Positions 11,506 through 23,880 of a stretch of DNA of 64,000 nt are shown here, one piece after another. Source of the stretch: Leucaena leucocephala. Taxonomy: Eukaryota > Streptophyta > Magnoliopsida > Fabales > Fabaceae. The position numbers were made by a program, and so were the translations under genes. Positions within the stretch are counted from its first letter, which is position 1, and each line of letters opens with the position of its first letter. The stretch is taken from positions 22,955,406-23,019,405 of the forward strand of contig CM073524.1 in NCBI GenBank assembly GCA_037074615.1, given 5' to 3'. The notes under the pieces are model-generated. The model saw only the letters and a list, made by a program, of their open reading frames with translations, was not told the DNA's origin and did no database searches.

Positions 11506-13551
11506 TTGTCCATGCTGATCTCAGGACCAAAACAACCGGGAAATGACATAGACGTTTACCTAACACCCTTGATCGAAGATTTGAAGAAGCTATGGGAAGG
11601 TGTGGATGTCTTTGATGCTGTTAAGAAGGAGGTCTTCAATTTGCGGGCCTTGATCTTTTGTACAATTAATGACTTTCCTGCATACGGAAATTTGTCAGGG
11701 TATAGTGTTAAGGGCCATAAAGCATGTCCGATTTGTGAGGAAGGGACTTGCTACTATCAACTTCGTCATGGAAGAAAGACGGTCTACCTAGGTCATAGGA
11801 GATTTCTAAGACAAGCCCACCCATACCGTCGACTGAAGAAGAAATTTTATGGCGGCCAAGAATTTGAAAATGCTCCAAAGCCATTGACTGGCGAACAAGT
11901 TTATGAAAAGGTGAGAGACATCAATGTCACTTTCGGTAAGCTTACCAAGAAAAGTGAGAAAAATGTATGGAAAAAAAGATCTGTGTTCTTTGAGCTTCCT
12001 TATTGGCGACATCTTCATGTAAGGCACTGTCTTGATGTGATGCATGTGGAGAAAAATGTGTGTGACAGCATTGTTGGAACACTTCTCAACACACATGGTA
12101 GTTCCAAAGACGGTTTGAAGGCAAGATTGGATTTGGAAGAAATGGGAATACGGGAGGAGTTACATCCGAGGCCAGATGGTGAGGGGAGCTATCATGTTGA
12201 AGAGACTAATATTTTGTCCAAGGCTGAGAGAAGAAGTATTTGTGAGTGTTTGCAAGGAATCAAAGTTCCCTCTGGGTACTCATCTAATCTTAAGAGGATT
12301 GTGTCCATGAAAGATTTGAAATTAGTAGGCCAAAAGTCTCATGATTGTCATGTACTGATGCAACAATTACTCCCAGTGGCTGTTCGAGGAATCCTTCAAG
12401 ATGAGTTGAGACACATTGTAACCCGACTTTGCTTCTTCTTTAATGCTATATGTGGCAAAGTCTTTGAGACTGAAAGGTTGGAGGAATTGGAGCATGAGGG
12501 TTATGTTATTTTGTGCCAGCTTGAAAAACAGTTTCTTCCTTCCTTTTTTGACATCATGGTACACCTCATCGTTCATCTAGTGCGAGAGATAAAACTGTGT
12601 GGCCCTGTATACTTACGATGGATGTACCCATTTGAAAGATACATGAAAATCCTTAAAGGGTATATGAAGAATCCAAGTCGGCCCGAAGCATCCATTGTTC
12701 AAAAATATGTGGCCGAAGAAGCTATGGACTTTTGTCAACAATACCTGTCTAAAGCAAGACTTACTGGTCTCCACAAACCCATTGCCACACAGGGGGGTCA
12801 ACGCGGAATGTCAGTGAGGAGTGTTGATCGTAATGAACTGCAGCAAGTACACTTACACATCTTGAATAACATTGATGAAGTTCAAGACTATATTGCTGTT
12901 CATAAAGATCTTGTCCGGAAAACAAATAATAGGATGACAGAGCAAAGGCTCATTAGAGAACACACCAAATCTTTTGCACATTGGTTCAAATTGGAGGTTG
13001 AAAATGAGGATTGTGTTTCTGATACAGTTAGATGGTTGGCATGTGGTCCTGAACATAATGTGATCTGTTGGAATTCATTTGATATCAATGGGTATTCCTT
13101 TTATACGAAGTCCCTAGATGATAGAAGTAGCGTGCAAAACAGTGGTGTTATGTTAGTGGCTGAAGCTATGCATTTCTCTAGTTCAAAAGACAACAATCCT
13201 AAATTAGCAGCCATCCCTTATTATGGCGTTGTTGAAGAGATTTGGGAGGTGGACTACTCCAAATTCAAAGTTCCCGTATTCAAATGCAAGTGGGCTAATG
13301 TAAACAACGGTGTTATGGTCGATCAGTTAGGATTTACACTGGTGGATTTGAATAATATAAGTTTTGGGGATGAGCCTTTCATTATGGCAGACCAAGCAAA
13401 GCAAGTGTTCTTTATCACTGATCCTCAGAATGAAAGATGGTCTGTCGCGCTCCAAGGGAAAAGTGTTGTTGACAATGATGATTCTTTTTATGAGATCCCT
13501 TCTTTTTCAGTAGGTTTACCACAATTAAATGAAGAAGTGGATTCTGATTAA
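11506..13551 (+). pseudogene. CACTA (En/Spm) TNP2 transposase, 5'-truncated
   Basis: One long uninterrupted frame of about 680 codons ending TAA at 13549-13551. It starts in the middle of a TNP2 protein at LISGPKQPGNDIDVYLTPLI, so the start is not native; the first in-frame ATG is 11512. Conserved blocks in order: ACPICEEGT, LPYWRHLHVRHCLDVMHVEK (carrying a presumed DDE-type Asp of CACTA transposases), the DUF4218 region (LKLVGQKSHDCHVLMQQLLP to GPVYLRWMYPFERYMK), and the C-terminal DUF4216-like region (YYGVVEEIWEVDYSKFKVPV). The N-terminal region with the earlier acidic residue and zinc-finger-like part is missing, so it should be inactive even though no stop codon interrupts what is left. 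The missing 5' part is replaced by MITE sequence. Confidence 0.85.
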
Positions 13552-14323
13552 TTTCTATGTGTTTCTTGTTTAGTCTAAACATGCAATTTTAAGTTTCTTG
13601 TAATGATTGCGTATATGATTTTGATGTAATAATAACAGAGACAGATTCTTGTTCTGATAAGAATGTTGTGACGCTAAGGATGGGATGATATTATAAGGTG
13701 GTGAAGTTTTAAAAAAAACTACAACATTTAACACCGGTCTTAAGTGATATTCGGTGTAACAGGTCACGTCTAATAATAATTTATTGTTCGATTTTACACC
13801 GGGTTATACTTTATCCGGTGTTATAATTATCGATGTTTATTTTTGACACCGGTTGTTAAAATTAGACGGTGTAAAATGTTTCACTTTTACGTCGTTTATG
13901 TTTTGACCGGGTTAGAATTATTTACAACCGGTGTTAAATGTTTATATTCATTTTTTTAACCCGCCTCTTGGCGCGATGACCTTCAATCTTCTCCTTTCTC
14001 ACATACTCTTTTTTATCGCCGCTCGTCGTGCTCTGTGGTTCTCGCGAGGCTTCTCCGTGCTCGGTCAGTCGTTCTTCTCTGTCACCTCTCTCGTTCTGCT
14101 ATTCCGTAAGTGTACGTGTTCTCTGCATTTTTTTCCCTGTGTACGTGCGATGCCGTTTTTATGTTCGTTTAATCTAGGTTTTCTATTTTTCCTGATGAAT
14201 GCTGGCACATCTTTCCATTCATAACTGCTAAAGGAACAAGTTTTGTGTGTTCTGACGGGTTGAGGGAAAAAGGGTTAAGTCTGTTTTCAATGTTTTTGAT
14301 ATTGTTATTGCGTACATAGGAAT

Positions 14324-17201
14324 ATGGAGGATAGAGTTACTCAGATTGAGGCTGGCGATGCTCCAAGCGCCACTAAGCAAAGGAAGGGCAGAAGTGCGAC
14401 TCGTTTGAAAGACATTACGAAGGACAGGATAGAGGGGAAACTGCTTCCGATAGAGTTTGACAGAAACTGGAACCCAACTGGTGAACACAGGACAAAGTAC
14501 GTAAGTTTTGTCAGCCTCCTAGCACGCAACAAGCCTAGCATCACCTATTTGACTTGGGATGCTGTGGATGATCGCGTGAAGAATCAAATTTGGGACACTA
14601 TCCGGGTATAGGAACTATCTAATATTGCATGCAGAGCAATACCAAATACACAACTGTTTGTTGATTACTCTGCTTTCAATGGCAAACATTGCAGCTCACT
14701 TACGATGTGCCCAACAATGAGTTCTTGAAGAAGAAGACGTTGTCTTATTGCTGTGAGCGTTGGAGGGCATTCAAGACACAACTAGCTCGTCAGTATCTGC
14801 ATGGACAGGACAGAAGTGGTCATCCTCAACCTTCTCCATGCAGCAAGTATCAATTCATTGACGAAGCTGCGTGGGAACAATTTGTTAGGAATCGGACCAC
14901 GCCAGTAGCAATGGTGAGTGTATCCTTTTGTATGTGGTTGCAGAAAACGTATCAGAGTATCATATGTATTGATTTTAAATACTTCATGTCTTGTAGGAAA
15001 AAAGAGCAAAAGCGATTGAATACGCCCTCAAGAATGATTGCCCCCACACAATGTCTCGAGGGGGTTACGCGAAGGCAGAAAGAGAGTTGTTGGGGGCCAA
15101 GAGGAAGAGGTTAGAAGAAAGTGCTGGGTCGGATCCTAGTGTTCTTCTTGACCCCCCCTCTCCGATACGTCGCGAAGAAAAATGGTTGTACGCTCGCCAA
15201 AGAAAGAGCGGAGCTTTTACAAGCGACAATGCTCGCATGATTGCTGAAAAAATTGTAAGCACTACTTGCATTATTTTGTGATAGTAGACTATATATAATT
15301 ATATCATTTTCCTTATGTTTGTTGTTCTTTCTATGTTATAGAGTGATCTTAAACAACAAGAGTCCCATGGATCCTTCAAGTCAGATGGTAGGAATGACAT
15401 CTTGACTGTTGCCACTGGGAAACAAGAACATGGGGGCCGTGTCAGGGGAGTTGGAAGAGGTGTGGGTATAAGAGATTACTTTGGAGCATCTCAAATACGT
15501 TCCCCACATGTGGTGCCGAGGGCAGAGTTGGCATCCTTGCTCTCCACCATAAGGGCAGAGGCTAAGGAAGAAGCTTGGATAGAGGCTAGGGCACAAGCAG
15601 AAGCTTCAATTGAGGCGCGATTACAAGAGGGGTTCGCAAAGATGAAGGAAGAAATGTTGTCCATGATGACATCAAGGCAGCAAGAGCCAACTGATCCCCT
15701 CCCGCCCTCAACTGCAGTCCGTCAAAGCACTAAGGGGAGTTGTTGCTTGCCGCTGTCAGAGGATGCAGAACATTGTGATCTATATGTTGAGGATCCTCTT
15801 AGACGCTTAGTGGCACGTGGCTCCATCCATAGCCTAGGGGCAACTACTGTTCACCACGTCCAAATTCAGGACGATCAATTAAGGGTGACAGTTGAAGCCG
15901 TGCTAATTGGAGATGCTCTTGTCCCAATTCCCACTGATGAGGTGAAGACAGTGAGCCAAGCAAAAGGGACTTTCATATTGTGGCCAAAGCATCTTGTTTC
16001 GGATCACGTCGCCTCATCACCCGACCAACTTCCCACCCCTCCCGCTTTGAATGCCATGCAACGTGTGATCCTAATGGCATATGACAAAACGTTCCATGTG
16101 GACGCGTTGCCTATGGATTCAGTTGTGGGCGACATGGGGGCACCGGCCTTCCTGGATCATGCGGACGTCAAATCTCTGATCACTCCCAAGGAAGAACTGA
16201 CATCCGGCTGCATCCAAGTGTTTTTGATGTAAGTATAATTTAAATGTAAATATATGTAATAACAAAGTTCAAGTCTTACAACTAATGTCGTGCATGCATT
16301 GCCTGTAGGTACATGCAAGCTGAGTTGGTTTCCTCCAAGGGCAAACAAAAAAAGTTCGGATTCCTATGCCCAATTCAGATTTATGCTAAAGGGACCTCTC
16401 AATCTTCGAGACTTGCATACATTTCAGAGAGGCTCGGTGAAACCGATATTGATTGTTTCTTCGCACCATATATGCATGAGTAAGAATAATAATGTTTCAT
16501 TTTATTTTATATATACTAGTTTTGTAGTTGCTTAATTATAATACTCATTTTCTTTTAACTAATCTCTACAGCAATCATTGGCAACTTGTCATCCTATGTA
16601 AGCATAGCTATAAAGTTTTCTTCTTATGCTCCCTCCATTACAAGCCCTCGGTGGATGTTAGGAAGATCATGAACACGTACGTGAGTTCTCTTCTATACAC
16701 AATGATCTGTGTGATAAATGGGTTACTAACTTGTTAACTTTGGTCATAGGGCTATGAGGACATTCGCAGTTGCAAGGGGCCTTAAGCACGCTAATTTGGT
16801 GAGGGACCCTGAATGGATCACACCGATAGTAATAAAAGTATATATTAGGTGTTAGCTAGGTTCCCCATTTTGATGATGAGAAATAATTTTTCTCTTGTTA
16901 ACATTACAGAGTCGAAGGCAACCCAGAGAAAGCAACTTGTGCGGCTTCTACATAGTCAGACACATGGTCAATATTATCTTGGCAAATAGGATTGACCTAA
17001 GTGGGGAGGTAAAATTATATTTTGAATGATTTCATATTTCTTAATTGTCAATCTAATCTAAATTAGTAATGCCTTAATTTCTTTGATTTTGATTTCATAT
17101 TTCAGATGTTTGAACAACCTGATCCATTTCCTGACCAAGATATTGAGGACCTGCGTAATCGGTGGGCAGAGTTTTTTGTTCAAATCCTTCCTTCTCAATA
17201 G
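14324..17201 (+). CDS. CACTA accessory protein: En/Spm-type transposase-24 region with C-terminal Ulp1-like protease
   Basis: A complete gene model of nine exons with GT-AG borders and continuous frame: 14324-14605, 14695-14913, 14997-15254, 15342-16228, 16309-16479, 16572-16676, 16750-16837, 16910-17008, 17106-17201 (TAG), about 735 residues. The N-terminal half has the Ptta/En/Spm plant signature (WDTIR then LTYDVPNNEFLKKK, RWRAFKTQLARQYL, ARQRKSGAFTSDNARMIAEK), followed by a charged, probably coiled-coil stretch (AEAKEEAWIEARAQAEASIE). The C-terminal half has a C48/Ulp1-like core: DNHWQLVILC (His), FFLCSLHYKP where Ulp1 usually has the Asp, and RQPRESNLCGFYIVRHM (Gln and Cys). It is presumed to be encoded by the transposon rather than the host. 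No stop or frameshift is found. The Asp-to-Cys position may abolish protease activity, or another residue may serve; this is not decidable here. Confidence 0.75.
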
Positions 17202-17478
17202 TATTTGTCTTTCACTGAATACATTTTTCTGTTCAAATTGTATCATTTTTGTATTGAGTTTTATTCAATGAATAATATAATGAGCAATTGAATTATATAT
17301 GTCTCTGGCATCTTGAAATGATGATGATCGATGATTGAGTCATATATTACATTTGGGCAGTTTACTTCTGAAGCTTCAGGCCAACGAAATCTATCAAATA
17401 TAAATTTAATAACATCTACATCGGAGGTACATACCCACCGGTGTAGTAAGAACATATATAAATTAAATTTAATAACAT

Positions 17479-17700
17479 CTACACCGTCCCAATATTCAAC
17501 CGGTGTTAAAAATTTAAAAATTTACACCGTCCCAATATTCAACCGGTGTTAAAAATTTAAAAATTTACACCGTCCCAATATTCAACCGGTGTTAACATTT
17601 GAAAAATCTACACCGTCCCAATATTCAACCGGTGTTAAAAATTTAAAAATTTGAAAAATCTACACCGTCCCAATATTCAACCGGTGCAGATGTTAAAAAT
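17479..17700 (+). repeat. CACTA subterminal tandem array, five units of about 43 bp
   Basis: Units read CTACACCGTCCCAATATTCA followed by ACCGGTGTTAAAAATTTAAA. Each contains ACACCG and CCGGTGT facing each other. Units start near 17479, 17522, 17565, 17608 and 17660; the fourth has a small insertion and the fifth ends differently. Expected role by family knowledge: multiple binding sites for the element's DNA-binding protein. Confidence 0.8.
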
Positions 17701-18184
17701 AATACACCGGATGTAAATGTGAACCGATTTAAAATGTAGTCCGGTGTAAAAAATTATACATTCTACACCGATTATAGGACCGGTGTAAAATGTATGACTT
17801 TTTACACGGTCCGTTTCTACACCGGTTGTGTGTGCGATGTTGAATGCCATTTTCAACCGGTGTTGAAATGCTTTTTTCCAGCTGTGAACCCCTCTTCTCC
17901 TCCCTTTTCCCTCGTCATCACATATCTATAGAGGAGTCGCTGGTGGTAGTCTCCATCCATCCGTCCTTTCTCTCCTCCCTTGCCATCTTTGTCGCCTTCA
18001 CCTTTGTCGTCGTTTAGATCTAGATCAAGGAGAAATAGACGATGGAGGAAGAGGAAGAAGGGGAAGGAGGACAGGTGTCGCGTCATGGGATTAGCAACGT
18101 CGGCTTTGCAAAGGGTGAACAAGAGGAAGATAAAGGAGGACAGGCATGTGATGATGTTGATAAACAGTTGCCAATATTTATTCA

Positions 18185-18340
18185 TTTATTTTTTTACTTC
18201 ATACCTTTTTTAATAATTTATCAATAAAAAAAGTCATTCTGATAATAATTATCCAAATACTCATTTATTCAAAATCACTTTTAAATTATTTTTTTTATAA
18301 ACTCTTCTCTAAAAGCCAATATAAATAAGCCCCATAAAAT
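18185..18340. mobile_element. Right half of the split MITE
   Basis: Matches the right part of the 47391-47926 copy in order: TAATTTATCA, AAAAAGTCATTCTGATAA, ATCCAAATACTCATTTATTC, AAACTCTTCTCTAAAAGCC. Together with 11274-11500 it brackets the CACTA block. Confidence 0.5.
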
Positions 18341-21275
18341 GAAATCATTCTTACCAAGAACTACTTCAGTTTTGTCTTGTGTGTTCCGTATGTCTGTATT
18401 CTAAATATTATATTGTATAATATTTTAATCATATTTATAAATTATTTTTAATATATTTCACTAAAACTAAAAAAAACTGTAACTACTACTTAAAACAGAA
18501 GCTCTATATCATGTTCTTCCATTGGATCAATGCATGTATGAATCCTAAAAACCGAGGGTTTGGTAGGAAAGGCGGGGTCACAAGAAGAAATGCGCTACCA
18601 ATGAATAGATTATTAGCCTACTAATGTCAACAATCTCTTTTTTTTTCATATATGATACCGTCCGGTTTAATATCCGAAACTATAGATATGACACACACAA
18701 AAAAAAAAAGATAGATACGATCCCATGGTAGAAATATGACAATTGCACTAAGGAAGGGAGCTAGAGATTTGGTAAAGGTAATGGGACAGGGTACCAAACC
18801 TGCCTTAGTCTCAAACTCAAATAGGGAGCAAGAAAATGACATTACTATATGAATATACATTTCCTTGTCAAAAGTGATACCTCAAATTTCAAGCTAGAAT
18901 GCTACTCTAGTCCGGTTATGGGGTTAAATTTTATTAGCTGTCTTAGAATTTAAAATTAGCGACACTCCATGCATAAATACAAAGTCAGCTTAGATAACGT
19001 CAATTATCATGATTGCATGCTAAAATGTATTGTTGACGAGATTAATGTCCTAAACTTCACAAATAAGAATAAATTAGACGCCCAATCTAAAAAGATAATA
19101 TCAGGAGAAAAAGAAAAAGACTAGAAGCAAAGCATATAGAATGCTTTAGATTTGGAAGCAGATCAATAAAATAAAAGTTCAAAGATCCAGTAAAAGGGCT
19201 GTTGCAATTTGCAAATACGAATCCATAAAAAAGTTTTGTTTTAAATGTGGGTTTGGATCCAGGGTGATATACACGATTAAAGGGAAGCAACCAAAATGTT
19301 TTGCACGTTGATCTTTTCTGAATTCCTAACAAAACCTTCCAATTCCACGCACATTATTGACCAACACGACCCTCACATTGGTCTAATGAAGACTGCCTTT
19401 CTTTGACTTGGGCAGGTTTTTTTGTTTAATCAGAAGAACAAATACTAAAAATATGATGATGTTACAAGTGATATTAAACTCGTAATCCTCAATTTACAAA
19501 AAAAATTCATGCCATTAAGATTATAAGCCTATTGACTAACTCCCCAAATTCTAGATGCCCTTCTTACTACACATATATTTCACCCTCTACGTCTTTTATT
19601 TGTCTTAAATTTGTCAAATTTTCATTTAATTTTCTTGTTTAATACTACCTCAAGTTCTTAATATAAAAGTTAAATAATTGATTTGGGTAGATTAAAAAAA
19701 TTAGTTGTATTAGTTTTTTATAACAAATATAATTTGATTTTTTTAAAATACTATCTTTTATCATGACTATCCTTAAATGGAAACCCTATACAATAAATAA
19801 AGATATTTTAAGAAAAAAATTATAAATTTAGAAGATAAACTGGATTAAGATCTTATATTTAAAAATAAATCTAATCCCTCAATTAACTCTTATATTAAGA
19901 GTAGGAGGAAATATTTCCTTCTTGGCTTTTTTTTTCACTGGGGATACTGATAGGCTACGTAATTGATGCCACTTCGTCTTGAAGTTGAGTATGAAATGCC
20001 AATTCTTTTCATCTTTATTTTCAAGTCAGTCAAAGATAATTTTTTTAAGAGTTTAAATTAAAAAACATACTTACGGACAGATCAGAATAAAGTAATAATC
20101 TTCATCTAACAAAGTGGGCGCTGTTGAATATTAGACTGCTTTACTTTACATTGATAATTTATTTACCGCATTTAATTAACATGAAATAATTAAGCTGAAA
20201 AAACAAAATAATATTGAAACCAGAAGAGAACAAACGCGATATTTAGAGTCAAGATTAATCCACGATAAACTGACATTAATTCTAAGAATAATTAATTAGG
20301 ACAACACCTATATTATGCCTCAAGTCAAATTATAAAAGAGATCTTGGAGAATTGGAACCCATTCGGACGGGCGTGTCAAGATTGAACGCTGAATAGATAT
20401 TCTACCAGCAAATGAAGGAAAAAGATGGATGCATACCATTTACTCATCATTTCGCAGATGCACTCTCGGACTAGCCAATTACTTGGATGTCTATCACTGT
20501 TAGGTTTTAGCTCATCAATGCCCACCATAGTGCAGTTACTAGGTCTATGTTAATTAATACTCCTCTTCTGATATTTAATATATAACATATATGAAGAGTT
20601 ACTATTAATTATAAATATAAGACTTATTTTTTATATTTATTAATTTTTTTAAATTACTCATATTAATACTTCTTCAATAATAATAAAGTAAGAGAGAAAG
20701 GGAGGGAATTAAAAAATATGATTATGATGTTTTAGAAAAAATAAATCATATTGACTAACTTAACTAATTAACTTCTTTAATTTAATTAAATTAGTTAAAT
20801 ATATCTAATATTAAGGATGTAATTAGTACTTTTTTATTTATTAGAAATTAAATATTTAGATATTGGGCGTCATATCCATACAAATACTCTTCGCTTTCTG
20901 ACTCAACTCACAAATTCGATATATTGGTTATTAATATATAAAGAATGAACATTTGACAAAAGTAATAGAAACTCTTGTCTCTTGAGAGAATCATATATAT
21001 ATTTTTATCCCTCTGAGTTTGAGAATTTGTTTATATTGATATTGCGGGAAACCCAGCATAGCATATCACGGTTGGCCGTTATAAAATCACTATCTTTGAA
21101 CAAAAAACAATAGCCACTAAGTGACAGCTTGAACAGGCGTCTTCAATATGTATTATAGGAGTAATACTAATAATTATGTGCATACTATTCAGCTAAACTC
21201 CTCATCTTTCAAATCATCAATGATGCAGCAGGATTATCGCAACAGTACAAAAAGAATCTAGTGAATATCATAAAG
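18341..21275. other. Intergenic, AT-rich, with MITEs
   Basis: No gene found. It contains the MITE at 19643-19917 and a second AT-rich related repeat at about 20555-20838 (TACTCCTCTTCTGATATTTA to ATTAAGGATGTAATTAGTAC). Confidence 0.5.
19643..19917. mobile_element. Stowaway-like MITE, copy 1
   Basis: Starts TACTACCTCAAGTTCTTAAT and ends CTTATATTAAGAGTAGGAGG, so the ends are inverted. The interior shares GGTAGATTAAAAAAATTAGT and AGAAGATAAA with copies at 44356 and 50323. Assignment to Stowaway rests on the CTNCC/GGAG ends and flanking TA and is tentative. Confidence 0.55.
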
Positions 21276-21288
21276 AAGTTATATTTTA

Positions 21289-21512
21289 ACCCCCTAGGGT
21301 TAGAATAACCAATAAAAGATTAGGCTGGTGTTGTTATAGAATAATCATGGGTCTTAAGTTTAAGACATGAGTATACATCACCTTAGGGGTTAAGGGTGTC
21401 AACTTTAATAGTTTCTGTCATATCTCGAATCTGTATTAATTTGAGCCTGTTGAGTTTCTTGAGTTTCCCGTTACAAGGTGCGGGCTATGATACCAGGTGG
21501 CTACAAAAAAAA
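21289..21512 (+). mobile_element. SINE with perfect 13-bp target duplication
   Basis: About 224 bp ending in a run of A, flanked by AAGTTATATTTTA at 21276-21288 and again at 21513-21525. The interior has GATTAGGCTGGTG and GGGTCTTAAGTTTAAGAC, which could be decayed A- and B-box promoter elements of a tRNA-derived SINE, and a 3' part with GGTGCGGGCTATGATACCAG. No coding capacity. Confidence 0.75.
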
Positions 21513-21609
21513 AAGTTATATTTTACCGTATCATGTAATTATAATATTAGTACATTGTTTTGTTTATACTTTATTACACTAGTTGTCTATGTTTATTGAA
21601 TATATGATA

Positions 21610-21830
21610 CTCCTTCTGCACTTAATATAAATTTTAAAAAGATCATACTTACATCAAATTCATGGTATCTATTTTATTAATTTCTCTAATCACACTTAGC
21701 CATATGTGCTATTTTTTTTATGTGGGTTGAAGTTAAATAAGATATTAAAAAAATAGGACATATGACAAAGTATGATTAGAGAACTTGACGAAATAGATGT
21801 AAGAAACTTGATCTAAGTTTTCTCTACATA
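21610..21830. mobile_element. Foldback (hairpin) MITE
   Basis: Left arm at about 21664-21722 (TTTCTCTAATCACACTTAGC, CATATGTGCTATTTTTTT) pairs with the right arm at about 21745-21815 (AAAAATAGGACATATGACAA, GTATGATTAGAGAACTTGAC) at roughly 80% by eye, leaving a short loop. The whole unit could fold into one long stem. Confidence 0.6.
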
Positions 21831-23455
21831 AAAATTAGTTTATTAATTTAGGTAGATTAAAAAAAATCAATTAATTATGACTAAATTTAAACCCTTAAGA
21901 TAAATTCATATTATATATTCTTTAATCTAACTAAATTAGTCATTAGTTCTTATATTAGTCATAATTAACTATTTTATTTAGCTTTCTTAATTTATCTAAA
22001 AAAGTTAATTAGTTCTTATATTAAGAACTAGATGAAGTAGTAATTAACAAATATCAAATAATAAGAGGGAGTTGTTTTAGGGGTAACTTAAATAGAAATA
22101 TAGAATCTTTGGCGTGAGGTGCATAATCACTATGCAATGTGGGAAGGAGCTGGGAGGAAGTACCTTTATTTCATGAAATTTTGGCATATAACGGCAGCCC
22201 TCAATTTTTGACTTTCAAAGAGACAAGAATCACGTTCCCCAACATATGCTGCCAAAATAAACTCCTTCCTCGTTCGTTCGTTGTTCATTCATTCATTGTT
22301 ACTTCCCTTTAACAAATGAAAAAACTCGTCACAAGCACTCACATATGTTGCACATATAATGCTCCATATATAACGCATGTTTACCAGACAACCATCGTGA
22401 TATAGATCTCAACGACAAATAAACGTGATATTTTCTAAAACTGTCGAGTATTGTTTCTAAATCAAGGCAAGACAAATTAAATGAGTTTTAGATCAGCCAC
22501 GACGACATTGAGCTCATCTAATTCAATTCAAAGATGATGATAGCTTGAGTCGGATCTTCAATTATCTGGTATTGGTTGAAGTGATAAACATTGCGTAAAG
22601 AAAAAAACATATATTCGAATCCTAAAGACCTCACTTATGAGAAATGAAACAAAAGCACGTGCTGTATATTTCCATGCATGGATCTCGCTTTCCCCTTCGG
22701 GGTGGTTATCTGATCATGAACGCTATTTTGTTTTCGTTCACTTTCCCTTCCCATGTTACTGCAATCTTCAATTTGGGCACTATGTAAACAGGCAAGTTCG
22801 TGTCGGTAGCAAACCACGAAAAGACAACCTTAGTCTAATTTCAGCACCTCGACGAAAATGGAGACCTTCCTATTCTTAGCTACCATGTTCTTCTTCCGCC
22901 ATGATATTCTTATTGCCTTATTGGTCCCCTACAACTCTTTGACTATTCTCCACGTACTGGCCATGAGCAAATCCCTACCGACTTATGCAATTGTATATTT
23001 TACAGGAATTATATATGTTGTAAATCCAAGTGAAATTGATAACGTACGTGTGACTTTTGCATAAATTTGAGTCCAAGACAGCGACGTTAGTATAATGAAC
23101 TCGCGTTCATTATAATTATACATAATTTGAGTTCAAGAACGTGGAAAAAGGGGCAAATGATCTTGACATTTACATTTAGATTCTATATATAAATGGGAAC
23201 AAACAGATCGTTTATATTGAATATGTACTATTGACTTTTTACGGGTTTTAATTTCATCACATAGAAAAGAAACGACATGAATTAATTAAGTTGGACTCAG
23301 AAAAGTGATGAAAATCCAATAAGAGTTAGTAAAATAATTTATATTAAACAAGAAGAGAAAAAAAGATTAGTAAGAATGAAATTAATATAGGAAAAATTGC
23401 AGATGATGGATGCAGCTATAAAAGACTAAAAGCCACGGACATGGTTTTGTAACTA
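21831..23455. other. Intergenic
   Basis: 21831-22060 is an AT-rich inverted repeat built on TTAATTTAGGTAGATTAAAA and its complement, a MITE lineage also seen near 26850-27070 and 45955-46152. From 22061 to 23455 nothing gene-like is convincing; short frames there are unsupported. Confidence 0.45.
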
Positions 23456-23459
23456 TATT

Positions 23460-23880
23460 TGTGTTTAGATAAGATTTTAAAATATAGTTTATAAAAAAAA
23501 AATTTAGAAAAGAGTTTTTACATAAGAGTTTATGAAAAAAAATGGTTCTGAATAAATAAGTGTTTGTATAGTTAAATTTAGAATGACTTTTTATATTGGT
23601 AAATTATTAAAAAGGGTATGATTTGATTAAAATTATGAGAGATGAGAGAGGAGAAAGGAGAGAGGGTATAAGAAAAAATAGGGGTAATATAGTAATTGGA
23701 TAATTTATAAGATTTTTTCCTATTCTAAAAGTTAGTTTTAGTAGCTTATTCAAAACTATAGTTTAGTTTAAAATTATTTATGAATAAATATGACTATTTA
23801 TTTTTTAAAAAAATTAAATTAAAATTTAAACTAAAAATTCTTTTAAAATTTAGTTTGGGTTTCTTAAACAGGCCGCTGCA
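23460..23880. mobile_element. GTGTTTGG-type MITE, inverted copy
   Basis: Reverse complement begins GGCCTGTTTAAGAAACCCAA and keeps the same motif order as 47391-47926, including a central CT-rich tract next to TTACCCCTATTTTTTCTTA, and ends TTTTAAAATCTTATCTAAAC. Confidence 0.65.

Larger units (their letters stand above)
13717..17877 (+). mobile_element. CACTA element carrying only the accessory gene
   Basis: Left end resembles a CACTA terminus with its first base changed (ACTACAACATTTAACACCGG from 13718). Both flanks (13729-13945 and 17400-17870) are full of ACACCGG / CCGGTGT motifs in both orientations, the kind of subterminal repeats that CACTA transposases bind. Between them lies the nine-exon gene 14324-17201. 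The right end (...CCGGTGTTGAAATG, near 17870) lacks a clear GTAGTG terminus, so it is mutated or lost. Whether TNP2 upstream once belonged to the same element or to a neighbour cannot be decided; an apparent terminus lies between them. Confidence 0.6.

Noticed and set aside
13931..14224. Short hydrophobic plus-strand protein upstream of the CACTA gene
   Set aside because: Lies in the element's subterminal/leader region; no family signal; probably 5' UTR.
17479..17700. CRISPR-like array
   Set aside because: Units are tandem with no unique spacers, in a plant CACTA terminus; they are subterminal transposon repeats.
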